Shown: positions 16,943 through 25,136, counted from the first letter of the stretch. The stretch: DNA of 36,982 nucleotides from JAVVTQ01 sp036653595 (GCA_036653595.1 JAVVTQ010000014.1:1-36982); one strand, 5' to 3'. Translations and numbers: made by a program. Notes: generated from the sequence alone by a model not told the origin.

Positions 16943-18193
16943 ATGGAACAAAACACAAAAACACTGAGACGCAATCTGGCCTTCAACACGGCCGGAAGTC
17001 TTATATATTTCGGGTGCCAATGGCTGATTACAGGTCTTTTTGTCAAGCAGTTTTCCGCAGGAGGAGCGGGTCTGGAAAACACCGGACTTCTGGCTACCGC
17101 GATGGCGGTGACAAATATTTTCCTGACACTTGCTTCATATGGAATGCGCACCTTTCAGGTTTCGGATATAGTCGAAAAGTATTCAAACGGCACATATATC
17201 ACAAGCCGCTGCGTGACGGTGTTTGCGGCGATAGTGTTGTGCGCGCTATATACGGTTATGTCGGGTTATTCGGGGACACAGGCGCTTTGTATATATATTT
17301 TTTTGATGTACAAGCTTTTGGAGTCGATAACGGACATTTTTCACGGCTGCTGTCAAAAGCATGACAGGATGGACATAATCGGCATATCATATGCCGCGCG
17401 CGGCGTTCTCAGCGCCGCTTCGTTTTGCGCAATGATGATTTTCACGCATAATTTGGTTCTCACACTTTTAGTTATGACTGTGCTGTGCTATGGGTTCAGC
17501 CTCTATTACGATGTCTGGCATTCTCGCTTTTTGCTCGCGCCTCTCGGCTCGGTGACGTCAAGAAGCGTGGTGCAGCTCCTCAAGGAGTGTCTGCCACTTG
17601 CCATATATGTGTTTTTGAATACCGCGACAGCCTCAATTCCAAAACTGTTTCTCGAGCGCATCCACGGGACGACCGTTATGGGAATTTTTCATCTTGTGAA
17701 TTCACCGGTTATGATTTTACAAGTTGGAGTCGCGTTTTTGTTCACACCATTTATAACTATGTTCGCAAGCAAGCTTATAAAAAAAGATAAAAGCGGATTT
17801 CTCAAAAGTGCTGTGCGCATTTCGGCTTTTGTGGCAGGAATAGGCATTGCCGCAATTGCCGGGGCTCTGCTTATCGGCAGGTGGGGACTCGGGTTTTTGT
17901 ACGGCGCCGAGCTTGCAAAATACAGCTCGCTGCTCGTGCCGATGGTTGTGTGCGCGGTGCTCACGGCGCTCTCTTTGTTCTTATGCATGCTTTTGACGGT
18001 GCTTAGAGATATGAAGGGTCTGATTATATCAAATCTTATCGGTATAGGAGTCGGTTTTTGCGCGAGTCTTGTACTCGTGGCGAGATATGAAATGTTTGGG
18101 ACAACCTTTGCAACTGTGACGGCACTCATTGTTCAGTGCGCGGCGCTGTGCATGTTTGGAATGCACAGCCTTCGAAAACAAACAGCCGATTAG
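16943..18193 (+). CDS. Flippase-like polysaccharide biosynthesis membrane protein
   Basis: This polytopic membrane protein of 416 residues has about 12 predicted helices. Its opening segment (RNLAFNTAGSLIYFGCQWLITGLFV) resembles Wzx/MVF-type lipid-linked oligosaccharide flippases of the MOP superfamily. No soluble domain is attached. GGGAGA lies upstream of ATG 16943. A compact terminator follows at 18196-18215. There are no glycosyltransferase neighbours, so the cargo cannot be guessed and the family call rests on topology and the N-terminal pattern. Confidence 0.7.
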   Translation: MEQNTKTLRRNLAFNTAGSLIYFGCQWLITGLFVKQFSAGGAGLENTGLLATAMAVTNIFLTLASYGMRTFQVSDIVEKYSNGTYITSRCVTVFAAIVLCALYTVMSGYSGTQALCIYIFLMYKLLESITDIFHGCCQKHDRMDIIGISYAARGVLSAASFCAMMIFTHNLVLTLLVMTVLCYGFSLYYDVWHSRFLLAPLGSVTSRSVVQLLKECLPLAIYVFLNTATASIPKLFLERIHGTTVMGIFHLVNSPVMILQVGVAFLFTPFITMFASKLIKKDKSGFLKSAVRISAFVAGIGIAAIAGALLIGRWGLGFLYGAELAKYSSLLVPMVVCAVLTALSLFLCMLLTVLRDMKGLIISNLIGIGVGFCASLVLVARYEMFGTTFATVTALIVQCAALCMFGMHSLRKQTAD

Positions 18194-18195
18194 AT

Positions 18196-18215
18196 AAGAA
18201 GCGGCGCTTCTTTTT
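18196..18215 (+). terminator. Short terminator after the flippase gene
   Basis: A 7-bp stem (18196-18202 with 18206-18212) with a 3-nt loop runs into five Ts. It lies immediately downstream of the flippase stop codon. Confidence 0.55.
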
Positions 18216-18235
18216 AGGTATATCGGACGGCTCAA

Positions 18236-18841
18236 TTACAGATTGACAGGCTCAAAATCAATTGCACCATGTCCGCATATGGGGCAAACAAAGTCCTCGG
18301 GGAGAACCTCACCCTCGTACACGTAGCCACAGATTTTGCAGACCCAGCCCTTTTTCTTTGTGGTGGTTTTTGGCTTTGTGTTCTTGTGATAGTAGGCGTA
18401 TGTCAGAGATTCCGCATCCGACAAGGCGACGGCGTCTGTGACAAGTGCCGTGAACAGCGTGTGAGAGCCGAGGTCTGCCATGTCGGTGACCTTTGCCGAG
18501 ATATAGGAATTTGTGTAGTCGGCAACATAAGCGACCTCGTTTGCGGCGCGCACAATGGCGGATTTGTCCGCAAATTTGTCGACATCACGCCCGGACTGGA
18601 AGCCATAGTGCTGAAAAACAGAAAACGGAGCGTCTACCGTGAGCGCACTGATGTTAAATACTTTGGAATTGACTATCATGTCGTGCGTGAAGTCATTCTT
18701 GTTGACACCTATAATGATTCGCAGTGGGTTGTCGGTAATTTGCATCGCTGTGTTGATTATGCAGCCGTTGTCCTTTCCCGCGTCCATTGCGGTCAAAACA
18801 TACAGCCCATAACTGAGTTTGAAAATCGCGCTTTTGTCCAT
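18236..18841 (-). CDS. Flavin reductase-rubredoxin fusion (Hrb-like)
   Basis: This 201-residue protein joins an N-terminal flavin-reductase-like FMN domain (about 1-150) to a C-terminal rubredoxin. The iron ligands are Cys168, Cys171, Cys186 and Cys189 in CKICGY and CPICG. The layout is that of high-molecular-weight rubredoxin of acetogenic and other anaerobic clostridia. There it passes electrons from NAD(P)H to flavodiiron proteins that scavenge O2 or NO, and that role here is inference because no flavodiiron gene is present. AAAGGAGAAC precedes ATG 18841, and the promoter is visible. It is single-gene, converging on the flippase. Confidence 0.9.
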   Translation of the reverse strand: MDKSAIFKLSYGLYVLTAMDAGKDNGCIINTAMQITDNPLRIIIGVNKNDFTHDMIVNSKVFNISALTVDAPFSVFQHYGFQSGRDVDKFADKSAIVRAANEVAYVADYTNSYISAKVTDMADLGSHTLFTALVTDAVALSDAESLTYAYYHKNTKPKTTTKKKGWVCKICGYVYEGEVLPEDFVCPICGHGAIDFEPVNL

Positions 18842-18873
18842 GGCTTGTTCTCCTTTGAATTTGTATTAAGTCA

Positions 18874-18902
18874 ATTATAACTCAAAATGTGAAAAGTGTA
18901 CA
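18874..18902 (-). promoter_or_regulatory. Promoter of the flavin reductase-rubredoxin gene
   Basis: On the minus strand there is TGTACA (18902-18897), a 17-bp spacer and TATAAT (18879-18874). It is followed by a short leader carrying AAAGGAG. Confidence 0.65.
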
Positions 18903-18920
18903 GACTAGGCGGGTATCGAA

Positions 18921-19187
18921 TCAACGCAAAAATATCAAGAACACTGCCGCAAGCTGTGCCAAAAGCAGCGCGGGAATTCCAAGTGTGAATTTGAGCCGAC
19001 GCGTCTTGTGGCGGAGGATATACATCGCCGCGAGAACACCCGCACTTCCTCCCATTGCCGCAAGGATGAAAAGCGTTTTTTCCGCAACTCTGCGTCCGTC
19101 TCTTTTTGCTTTGTGTTTGTCAAAGGCCATTGCGGCAAATGCACAGAGATTAATCAAAACAAGATATATAATGGCGGCTTTTATCAT
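18921..19187 (-). CDS. DUF1294 family small membrane protein
   Basis: An 88-residue membrane protein of the DUF1294 family. A first helix (IYLVLINLCAFAAMAFDKHKAKR) is followed by the family's basic loop with RV[AP]E-x-x-L, then GGSAGVLAAMYILRHKTRR and a final hydrophobic helix. The signature DKxxA...GG.G...M...RHKT is easy to see. ATG 19187 is favoured, although a TTG at 19190 also fits the AGAGGAAGAG ribosome binding site. The function of the family is unknown. It may share a transcript with the downstream rubredoxin gene, which also has its own promoter. Confidence 0.85.
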   Translation of the reverse strand: MIKAAIIYLVLINLCAFAAMAFDKHKAKRDGRRVAEKTLFILAAMGGSAGVLAAMYILRHKTRRLKFTLGIPALLLAQLAAVFLIFLR

Positions 19188-19300
19188 CAATGGCTCTTCC
19201 TCTTTACAGCAAAAATTAAGAGCAAAGGCTCGCGGATTTTAAACGTGCACCTATTGGCAGCGGTTGGCATACTATGAGTTGACAGGAGGGTGTGTTAATT

Positions 19301-20143
19301 ATGTGTGATCAAGATGATAACAATGTTGTACAGGTGGTATCGCCACCGTATCCGGGAACACCGCTCAGGTGCGGGAGCACGGGCGATAATGTAAAGCTGA
19401 TGCAGACGTATCTCAATGCTATCCGTGAATATCTCTATCCTTCACTTGGGTTTTTGAAGGTGGATGGAATATATGGCCCCAACACGAAGAGCACTGTTAT
19501 GCAGTATCAGGCAATAAAGGGAATATGCGTCGACGGAATTATAGGTGAGATTACGTGGAATGCGATAGTTTTGGACTATTCGTCTTTGCCCGACCCCACG
19601 ACGGATGTCTATCCGGGCACTCCGCTGACATATGGCAGCACGGGCAGCTCTGTGTTGAAAATGCAGCGCTATTTGAATATGATCAGAACCGTCTACACGG
19701 CTATCAACGAGCTTGAAGAGGACTCTGTTTTCGGCAGCCACATGGCCGATGCCACAAGACTTTTCCAAAAGCAGTTTGGTCTGTCGCCGGATGAAGTAAT
19801 CGGCGAAAAGACATGGTATGCGATTGTTGAAATGTACCGAAAGGTAAAAGCGGGCGAACCCGGAAGAGTAGTGACAAAATACCCCGGTACCCCGGTGCAA
19901 AAAGGCAGCAGCGGAGACAGCGTGCGCTTTGTGCAAAGCTATATGAACACCATTGGCACATTGCTTTCAGCAGGCTTCCCGATTGTAGCAGTAGACGGCG
20001 AATTCGGCTGCAAAACAAATCAGCTGGTTTTGTCATTCCAGAGATATTTCGGCTTGCAGGCAGACGGCATAGTCGGGCCAAATACGTGGTCGACAATGAT
20101 TTTGGAATTCAATGCGCTGATTTATGACGATGACATAAAATAG
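19301..20143 (+). CDS. Triple peptidoglycan-binding-domain protein
   Basis: The 280 residues hold three PG_binding_1-like repeats and nothing else. Each opens with YPGTP followed by a GS-x-G-x-x-V-x-x-x-Q core, starting near residues 17, 104 and 194 (period 87-90). Repeats 1 and 3 end in the classic VDG-x-x-G-x-x-T-x-x-x-V-x-x-x-Q and G-[IV]-x-[GD]-G-I-[IV]-G pattern, while repeat 2 is more diverged. No signal peptide or catalytic domain is present. AGGAGGG stands 10 nt before ATG 19301, and the in-frame GTG at 19292 is too close to it. In clostridia such proteins accompany spore cortex or cell-wall enzymes. A role in the spore or in non-classical export is only inference. Confidence 0.88.
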   Translation: MCDQDDNNVVQVVSPPYPGTPLRCGSTGDNVKLMQTYLNAIREYLYPSLGFLKVDGIYGPNTKSTVMQYQAIKGICVDGIIGEITWNAIVLDYSSLPDPTTDVYPGTPLTYGSTGSSVLKMQRYLNMIRTVYTAINELEEDSVFGSHMADATRLFQKQFGLSPDEVIGEKTWYAIVEMYRKVKAGEPGRVVTKYPGTPVQKGSSGDSVRFVQSYMNTIGTLLSAGFPIVAVDGEFGCKTNQLVLSFQRYFGLQADGIVGPNTWSTMILEFNALIYDDDIK

Positions 20144-20166
20144 AAAAAAGCTCTGAAAAATTTATA

Positions 20167-20215
20167 GTGCAGGAGCCGCGTGCGCAAGTTGACACGTGAC
20201 CCCTGCACCGTTTTT
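20167..20215 (+). terminator. Terminator after the peptidoglycan-binding gene
   Basis: GTGCAGG (20167-20173) pairs with CCTGCAC (20202-20208), with a further inner CGTG/CACG pairing and a T5 run at 20211-20215. It also separates this gene from the convergent acyltransferase. Confidence 0.65.
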
Positions 20216-20311
20216 CGAGCAGTAATTAATGGCGCAATTTATGAAAGCGGGTTTTAAGCTAAGCGCAAGACCCCGAGCGGCGGCAAAAAAGAACCGGCAG
20301 AGCAAGTTGAT

Positions 20312-21016
20312 TCAGACAGGCAGCTGCTTTTTTGAGGCACTGTCATTTGCAGAGCCGTTGACAGTTCTTGCGAGCTTGCTGACAATCGCGATGCTCTCCT
20401 CTTTCACGGGCAGATTTGGGTCATAAGAGACGGGTGATCCGACCGTGATTTTCTTGCGCTTCCAGTCTATATGAACGGGATAAAACTTTGGGGGCTTGCA
20501 GCCCTCGCGCAAAAGGTGGCGCGCAATTGAGGTGAAGCCCGTGCTCAGCTCTTTTGAATATTCATTGTAGCCAACCGGCTTTTCAGGAAAAATGATTATA
20601 TTTTTGCCGCTCTTTAGTTTTTCTGCGCTTTCTCGAAAGGTCTGCATCACACGCATGTCATGGTAGACGGGTATTCCCCCGGAGCCTCTGAAAAGTGGGG
20701 GGATGACAAGGGCTACTATATATGGCAGCGTGTAATCAAAGATATGCGTGTACCACATGCCCTGCTTCCACCAAAAGTCCTTGCGTATATATGATGGAAC
20801 CATTTTTGCCTGCATCATCTGGTGATTAATCCAAGAGCATGAGCTTTTTGCGAGATCGAAATGCACCGTCATGGCGATAGGGCCAAATGCCCTGGCATGG
20901 TTGCACGCAAAAATCGCAGGTTGCCCGTCATAAGGCGTCTCCCAGGTAGTCTCCATGGAATGTGTAACGTGCTTGAGTATCCATATTATTATTTTAAAGT
21001 ATGTTGAATTGCCCAT
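20312..21016 (-). CDS. PlsC-like acyltransferase with altered HX4D motif
   Basis: The 234-residue protein has the lysophosphatidic-acid-acyltransferase (PlsC) plan: an N-terminal hydrophobic stretch, a CNHARAFGP block at about 38-46, and a IIIFPEKP block corresponding to the substrate-binding FPEG motif. The catalytic HX4D dyad is not canonical. His40 is present, but the residue five positions on is Gly45. The protein may therefore use another acid, act on another substrate or be non-catalytic. ATG 21016 is chosen over upstream ATGs because only it has a ribosome binding site (CGGAGAA). A promoter lies about 150 nt upstream. No phospholipid genes adjoin it. Confidence 0.72.
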   Translation of the reverse strand: MGNSTYFKIIIWILKHVTHSMETTWETPYDGQPAIFACNHARAFGPIAMTVHFDLAKSSCSWINHQMMQAKMVPSYIRKDFWWKQGMWYTHIFDYTLPYIVALVIPPLFRGSGGIPVYHDMRVMQTFRESAEKLKSGKNIIIFPEKPVGYNEYSKELSTGFTSIARHLLREGCKPPKFYPVHIDWKRKKITVGSPVSYDPNLPVKEESIAIVSKLARTVNGSANDSASKKQLPV

Positions 21017-21160
21017 GTGTTCTCCGATAGATGTATATTGCGTCATACAATTCGTCAATCAATAATATTACTATCCGCGGCAAAAGCAGTTGTTGATTAA
21101 TTGTAAATTATATGAAAAAACTGTATTTTTCAGAGTAATGACCAATTTGATGGCTATACT

Positions 21161-21189
21161 ATTATACCAAATTATGGTGAATAAGTAAA
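21161..21189 (-). promoter_or_regulatory. Promoter of the PlsC-like gene
   Basis: On the minus strand there is TTTACT (21189-21184), a 17-bp spacer ending in TGG and TATAAT (21166-21161), an extended -10. This implies a leader of about 145 nt. The spacer between the two divergent genes (21017-21368) otherwise holds only a weak 30-codon ORF. Confidence 0.55.
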
Positions 21190-21214
21190 CAGGATAAGAT
21201 AGCGGGAGAAGAGG

Positions 21215-21307
21215 ATGCTTTTATGCAAAGCTGTATTCATAGAGGATGCGCTTTTGATGAGATTGACAGCTAATATGGTTCGGGTCTATTATAAAAAAGA
21301 AGCTTGA
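21215..21307 (+). CDS. Possible 30-residue leader ORF upstream of the sortase
   Basis: An ATG at 21215 preceded by GGGAGAA opens a 30-codon frame that ends at TGA 21307, 62 nt before the sortase start. The peptide has a hydrophobic first half and basic end (VYYKKEA). I do not recognise it. It may be a leader peptide or chance. Confidence 0.25.
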   Translation: MLLCKAVFIEDALLMRLTANMVRVYYKKEA

Positions 21308-21368
21308 GAGCCGGCGACAAGCAAATTGGACGGACATAAACGCGAGCGCGACGAAAGGCTGCATAAAA

Positions 21369-22157
21369 ATGAGCGGTAAAAAATCACATTTAGAGTTTAA
21401 TCTCAGAAGTCGGCGCAAGGGACTTCGTGCAATATACACTTTGGGAATTGTCGTGTGCTTTGCCGTGTTCGTTTTTTCGTGCTACAAGCTTACCTCCGGT
21501 TTACTCGAACATAAGAAAGCGGCTGATTCGTATTCGAATATTAAGAAAACGGCGGTGTCTGCTCCGGTGACCGAGGGCGACCGTCAATACCTTTCTGTCG
21601 ATTGGGACACGCTGGCGAAAATCAACGGCGATTACATGGGATGGCTCGACATACCTGGCACCAAGATTTCGTACCCGGTGGTATATGCCGACGACTACGA
21701 CGAGTATCTGCGAACAACATTTGAAAAAAAGCCTAACCTTGCGGGCAGCATTTTCTCCGACTTTGACTGTGCTTCGGACTGGAGCTCAAAAAACACAATA
21801 CTGTATGGACACAGAATGAACGATGGCTCTATGTTCGGCACGCTTGAGAAATATCGCGACGAGAGCTTTTTTAGCGAGCACAGGGAAATTCATGTCTACG
21901 CAGAAAACTGCATTTTGACATATGAGGTGTTCTCGGTTTTCAATGCGATTGCAGGAGATGAAAATTACAGAGTGAATTTTGATGGCGAAGCCGATTACGA
22001 GCAATGGCTGTCGGGAGTCAAAGGAAGGTCACTTTATGACACAAGAACATATGCAAATCCCAGCAGCAAAATACTGATGCTGTCCACTTGTATGGGCGGG
22101 GAAAACGAGAGCAGAACCGTTATTTTTGCCGTACAAAAAGAAATAATAGACCGCTGA
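21369..22157 (+). CDS. Class B sortase
   Basis: This transpeptidase cleaves a sorting signal in secreted proteins and attaches them to peptidoglycan or pilin. The 262 residues comprise a basic N-terminus, one membrane anchor (about 22-46) and the extracellular sortase domain. The catalytic residues are His148 (LYGHRM), Cys241 (LSTC) and Arg249 (ESRTVIF). The long segment between His and Cys, with its helix, is typical of class B. AAAGG lies about 10 nt before ATG 21369. No substrate carrying an NPQTN-like or LPxTG-like C-terminus is found in this window, so its targets must lie elsewhere. Confidence 0.92.
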   Translation: MSGKKSHLEFNLRSRRKGLRAIYTLGIVVCFAVFVFSCYKLTSGLLEHKKAADSYSNIKKTAVSAPVTEGDRQYLSVDWDTLAKINGDYMGWLDIPGTKISYPVVYADDYDEYLRTTFEKKPNLAGSIFSDFDCASDWSSKNTILYGHRMNDGSMFGTLEKYRDESFFSEHREIHVYAENCILTYEVFSVFNAIAGDENYRVNFDGEADYEQWLSGVKGRSLYDTRTYANPSSKILMLSTCMGGENESRTVIFAVQKEIIDR

Positions 22158-22395
22158 AAAACCTGATATGTCAAGCAGAGAAGTTTTGAAAAGTCTAAGG
22201 CCTATCGTGGACGCGATATTTATGTCAAAGCCGCTATGAGCGCCGCGACTGTGCACCGTCAGAGCTGGTTTACAAATTTCCGATAGGCTTATATTTCGCC
22301 AAGGCAGCTTTATTTTATCGCAAGCGACTTGCAAAGATCAGCGAATAAACATAAAATGAACAAACATATAAACTGCATTGCAGCAGAGAGCACAT

Positions 22396-22439
22396 AAAAA
22401 GACATAGCATCCATTTACGGCATGCTATGTCTTTTTTTT
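22396..22439. terminator. Bidirectional terminator abutting tRNA-Ala
   Basis: The 11-bp stem pairs 22400-22410 with 22422-22432. On the minus strand it starts right after the encoded CCA of tRNA-Ala and ends in a T5 run. On the plus strand it ends in T8 and may stop sortase transcripts. Confidence 0.85.
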
Positions 22440-22514
22440 GGTGGAGATGAGGGGGATCGAACCCCTTACCTCCTGACTGCCAGTCAGGCGCTCTCCCAGG
22501 TGAGCTACACCCCC
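22439..22514 (-). tRNA. tRNA-Ala (GGC)
   Basis: The 76-nt cloverleaf on the minus strand has acceptor GGGGGTG paired with CATCTCC, discriminator A and encoded CCA. The anticodon arm CCTGA/TCAGG encloses CTGGCAG with anticodon GGC, and the T-loop is TTCGATC. The third acceptor pair is G-U, the alanine identity element G3:U70. Confidence 0.97.
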
Positions 22515-22533
22515 ACGAACTTACGGCTTTATT

Positions 22534-22562
22534 ATTATAGCGAAACGCCGAATCAATGTCAA
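22534..22562 (-). promoter_or_regulatory. Consensus promoter of tRNA-Ala
   Basis: On the minus strand there is a perfect TTGACA (22562-22557), a 17-bp spacer and a perfect TATAAT (22539-22534), placed about 20 bp before the mature tRNA 5' end. This suits a highly expressed stable RNA. Confidence 0.85.
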
Positions 22563-22589
22563 CCGGGTTTTAAACATTTTGCAGCTTCA

Positions 22590-22637
22590 AAAAAAATGAG
22601 GCGGCGAGCGGGATGTCTGAAAAACACCGCTCGCCGC
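22590..22637 (-). terminator. Terminator of the yjjI-yjjW transcript
   Basis: A perfect 11-bp GC-rich stem (22601-22611 with 22627-22637) is followed on the minus strand by CTCA and a run of Ts. It lies just after the yjjW-like stop codon. Confidence 0.85.
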
Positions 22638-22651
22638 TAAATGAAAAAATT

Positions 22652-23500
22652 TTAAATTACAGTAACAATACGAAAGCCATTGCCTCTGACAATGTCAGAA
22701 AGCCTCTGCATCAGCGCGTCGTCCGGAACAGGGAATGTGCTGTATTCCTCCCGAACGCCGAATGGCCGGTACTTTATGAGCTTATAGCCGATGTCCGCAA
22801 CCGAGAGGTAGGGCGACAAAAGCTTTGAGGTTTTGTTCGCGGTGCCCTCATTGTCGAGCAGGCCGGGGATAACTACCGTGCGAACCTCAGTCAACTTTCC
22901 GATTTTTGCCAGAAACACGGCATTTTTAAGAACAAGTTCATTTGGGCTTCCGGTGATTTTTCGGTGATAGCTGTCGTCGAACGCCTTTATGTCAAGCATC
23001 ACACCGTCACAATCGCGAAGAATTTCGCAGTCCTCAGAGAAGTCCAGAGTGCCGTTTGAATCGAGCAAATTTGTTAGGCCGAGTGCTTTGGTCATCGCAA
23101 AAAGCTCAATGATGAAGTCGCGTCTTGTAAGAGTGCATTCTCCGCCTGACAGCGTTATTCCACGGATGAAGGGCAGATTTGGACGCAGGTGCAAAACGAC
23201 ATCTTCGGCCGTCATAAGCTTCGTCTTGGGCGAGCTTTTGTAGGTGCATGTTTTAAGGCAGACATCGCAGCCGATGCACTTTTTATCATCCCATACGACC
23301 CTTTTGTCGACAAGCGACAGAGCCTTTGCAGGGCAGGAAGCTATGCATGCCCCACAATTTGTGCAAAAACCGATGGTTTCGGGATTGTGGCAATACTTGC
23401 AGTCGAGGTTGCAGCCCTGAAAGAAAACTACCGTTCTGTTGCCCGGGCCGTCTACCACGCTGCAATCGATTATCTTATTTACGAGAGCCTGCTGCATCAT
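22652..23500 (-). CDS. yjjW: YjjW-type glycyl radical enzyme activase
   Basis: This radical SAM enzyme generates the glycyl radical on its partner encoded just upstream. Residues Cys30, Cys34 and Cys37 form the CxxxCxxC site for the SAM-binding [4Fe-4S] cluster. A ferredoxin-like insert follows with two further four-Cys sets: Cys46/49/52/56 and Cys75/78/81/85. The opening IIDCSVVDGPGNRTVVFFQGC and the TLSGGECTL glycine motif match glycyl radical activases, and the spacing fits the YjjW group rather than PflA, which has no such insert. The ATG overlaps the partner's stop by 4 nt, so the pair is translationally coupled. 282 residues. Confidence 0.9.
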   Translation of the reverse strand: MMQQALVNKIIDCSVVDGPGNRTVVFFQGCNLDCKYCHNPETIGFCTNCGACIASCPAKALSLVDKRVVWDDKKCIGCDVCLKTCTYKSSPKTKLMTAEDVVLHLRPNLPFIRGITLSGGECTLTRRDFIIELFAMTKALGLTNLLDSNGTLDFSEDCEILRDCDGVMLDIKAFDDSYHRKITGSPNELVLKNAVFLAKIGKLTEVRTVVIPGLLDNEGTANKTSKLLSPYLSVADIGYKLIKYRPFGVREEYSTFPVPDDALMQRLSDIVRGNGFRIVTVI

Positions 23501-25032
23501 ACAGAGCGAACCTTGCGCTCCAGCACGCCGCGTTCCTCACAGGCCTCTCTTGAGAGCGCCACGACGCCATTGTATACAACGCCGCCGTTTTGCAGCTTTT
23601 CGAGGTCAGAGCGCTTGACAAGGTAGCCGGTGACGCGGATGAGATCTCCGCCGCCCTCATAGGTTGAGAGATACTTTACGCCAACCTTGAAAGCACCCTT
23701 GAAAACGTCGAGTATAGCGGCGGGATTGCGGTTGCCTGTCTCGTCAAACGGGAAAATATCGCCGACGCCCGAGGGGAAGAAGTGGTGGAACATGCCGGCC
23801 TGGCGAAGGTGGTCATAGAGCGGCAGCTCTTTTCCAATCGCTATGCGCGCACCGGGGCTTGTGCCTTCGTCGTTTTGCGCGCCGACTTGGGCATGAAGGA
23901 GAAAACGGTTTTTGTTGACTTCGCAGTATTTGTTTTCATGCGAGTTTACCATCGCTTCGATAAGCTCCATCACACGAACTCCGAGATCGTTTGCGGCGCT
24001 GTCTTTTCCATAGCGCGCAGGGTTTTTGTCAAGATCCATCAGCGTGTCGACGCATTCGTTTAGGCCGACTATTCCAAAAAGTCCGACAAAGCGATCCTTT
24101 TGAATAAGCCCTTCTTTTACAAGGAAATTTGTCTTAAAGAACTGCGCGTCTTCGCGGAGATATCTGATTTTTGCATCCATGAACTTGAGCATTGTGTCGA
24201 CGCATTGCGGAAGCACAGTGTCAAAGAACTCGTCACTTGTGCTGCATTCCTTTGCGACAAGGCTAAGACGCATGCGGGGCAGAGTGTAAGCGCCGCCGCC
24301 GACATAAAGGCCGTTATAGCAGCTTGCGATTCCGTATCTTTCACCAATCTGCTCCTTGTAAAAGCTGTCGAGCGCAAAAGCAGGGTTAGCGCATTTCAAA
24401 GAAGTTGCGATGCACTTTGTCGCAAAATCGTCGGGCGTAACTTCCGGGTCATAGCGAAGCGTCAGGTTTGGGATAGAGTCCTGAAGCTCCGCGAGGCAGT
24501 CGAGAATTATGTCGGCCGTTTCGCTTGCCTGCGGGCCTATATTTCCGTGGCAGAAGCTGTCGGTTATTGTGCGGTCAAGCTGGAGGAGAAAGCCCTTGAT
24601 GAGCTTTTTCGCCTCATCGCGGTTTGTTTTTTTGACAAACGGCTCAAGCAGCACGTCGAGTCTGCCGATGAACACAGGGAAATGCGTGACAGACGGAACA
24701 TGGTTGTACAAAATCAGCAGCTTTGTCAGAGCATCATAAAGATCCTCGGGTGGGGTGAGGCGCAGAAACTCGCTGCCGTTTTTCATGAATTTTTCGTAGT
24801 CGGGCAATATATAGCGCGGGGAGTATGGCGCGGGGCCTTCGCCGAGGTCACAGATTATGCCCTTGTCGTAGAGCTTGAAATAGTCGGCAGGTGTTTTGTC
24901 AAACCAGTCGACAAGCTTGTTCGCGACGGCTGCGAGAGCAAATACCGTCTGACTGTGTGAAAGCGTCGGGTCATCGAGAATGTTGCGTGTTTGGAGCTTT
25001 GCGGCTTCGTAAGCGGTGTTTTCTGTGCACAT
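23497..25032 (-). CDS. yjjI: YjjI-type glycyl radical enzyme, function unknown
   Basis: This 511-residue enzyme ends in the glycyl radical motif RVTGY (466-470, Gly469). It is much shorter than pyruvate formate-lyase or the diol dehydratases (over 750) and fits the YjjI family (DUF3029). The likely thiyl Cys is Cys238 in GIASCYNGLYVGGG. The paired Cys-Cys of PFL and the GCxE signature of dehydratase-type members are not visible, so the reaction cannot be assigned. GGAGGT precedes ATG 25032. Its activase follows directly. The radical would be cleaved by oxygen, so the system works anaerobically. The divergent regulator and dehydrogenase genes are its best functional clues. Confidence 0.88.
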   Translation of the reverse strand: MCTENTAYEAAKLQTRNILDDPTLSHSQTVFALAAVANKLVDWFDKTPADYFKLYDKGIICDLGEGPAPYSPRYILPDYEKFMKNGSEFLRLTPPEDLYDALTKLLILYNHVPSVTHFPVFIGRLDVLLEPFVKKTNRDEAKKLIKGFLLQLDRTITDSFCHGNIGPQASETADIILDCLAELQDSIPNLTLRYDPEVTPDDFATKCIATSLKCANPAFALDSFYKEQIGERYGIASCYNGLYVGGGAYTLPRMRLSLVAKECSTSDEFFDTVLPQCVDTMLKFMDAKIRYLREDAQFFKTNFLVKEGLIQKDRFVGLFGIVGLNECVDTLMDLDKNPARYGKDSAANDLGVRVMELIEAMVNSHENKYCEVNKNRFLLHAQVGAQNDEGTSPGARIAIGKELPLYDHLRQAGMFHHFFPSGVGDIFPFDETGNRNPAAILDVFKGAFKVGVKYLSTYEGGGDLIRVTGYLVKRSDLEKLQNGGVVYNGVVALSREACEERGVLERKVRSV

Positions 25033-25070
25033 AAGTGAATACCTCCGTCAGTTAATTTATCATCCTGTAT

Positions 25071-25099
25071 ATAATATATTTTATCGCGTGTGCGCGTAA
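25071..25099 (-). promoter_or_regulatory. Candidate activator-dependent promoter/operator of yjjI
   Basis: On the minus strand, TATTAT (25076-25071) has only a poor -35, TTACGC (25099-25094), at 17-bp spacing. A short palindrome CGCG-TGTG-CGCG (25085-25096), flanked by TTAT and TAAT, overlaps the spacer and -35. A good -10, a weak -35 and a palindrome are what an activator-controlled promoter would show. The regulator is presumably the divergent Crp/Fnr protein, which is inference. Confidence 0.35.
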
Positions 25100-25107
25100 T
25101 ATGACAT

Positions 25108-25136
25108 TTGACAGTATTTTGAGCAAAGCGTATAAT
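25108..25136 (+). promoter_or_regulatory. Consensus promoter of the crp/fnr-dehydrogenase operon
   Basis: A perfect TTGACA (25108-25113), a 17-bp spacer and a perfect TATAAT (25131-25136) precede the GTG start at 25171. It lies back to back with the yjjI promoter region. Confidence 0.85.

Noticed and set aside
22196..22291. Long-range inverted repeat after the sortase gene
   Set aside because: The arms (about 11 bp with a bulge) are separated by about 70 nt with no supporting T-run or covariation, so it may be chance.
24100..24960. 286-codon open frame on the plus strand
   Set aside because: It is antisense to the glycyl radical enzyme gene. Its composition is that of a mirrored codon pattern.
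23497..25032. Pyruvate formate-lyase
   Set aside because: The protein is about 250 residues too short and lacks the adjacent Cys-Cys pair. It fits YjjI better.
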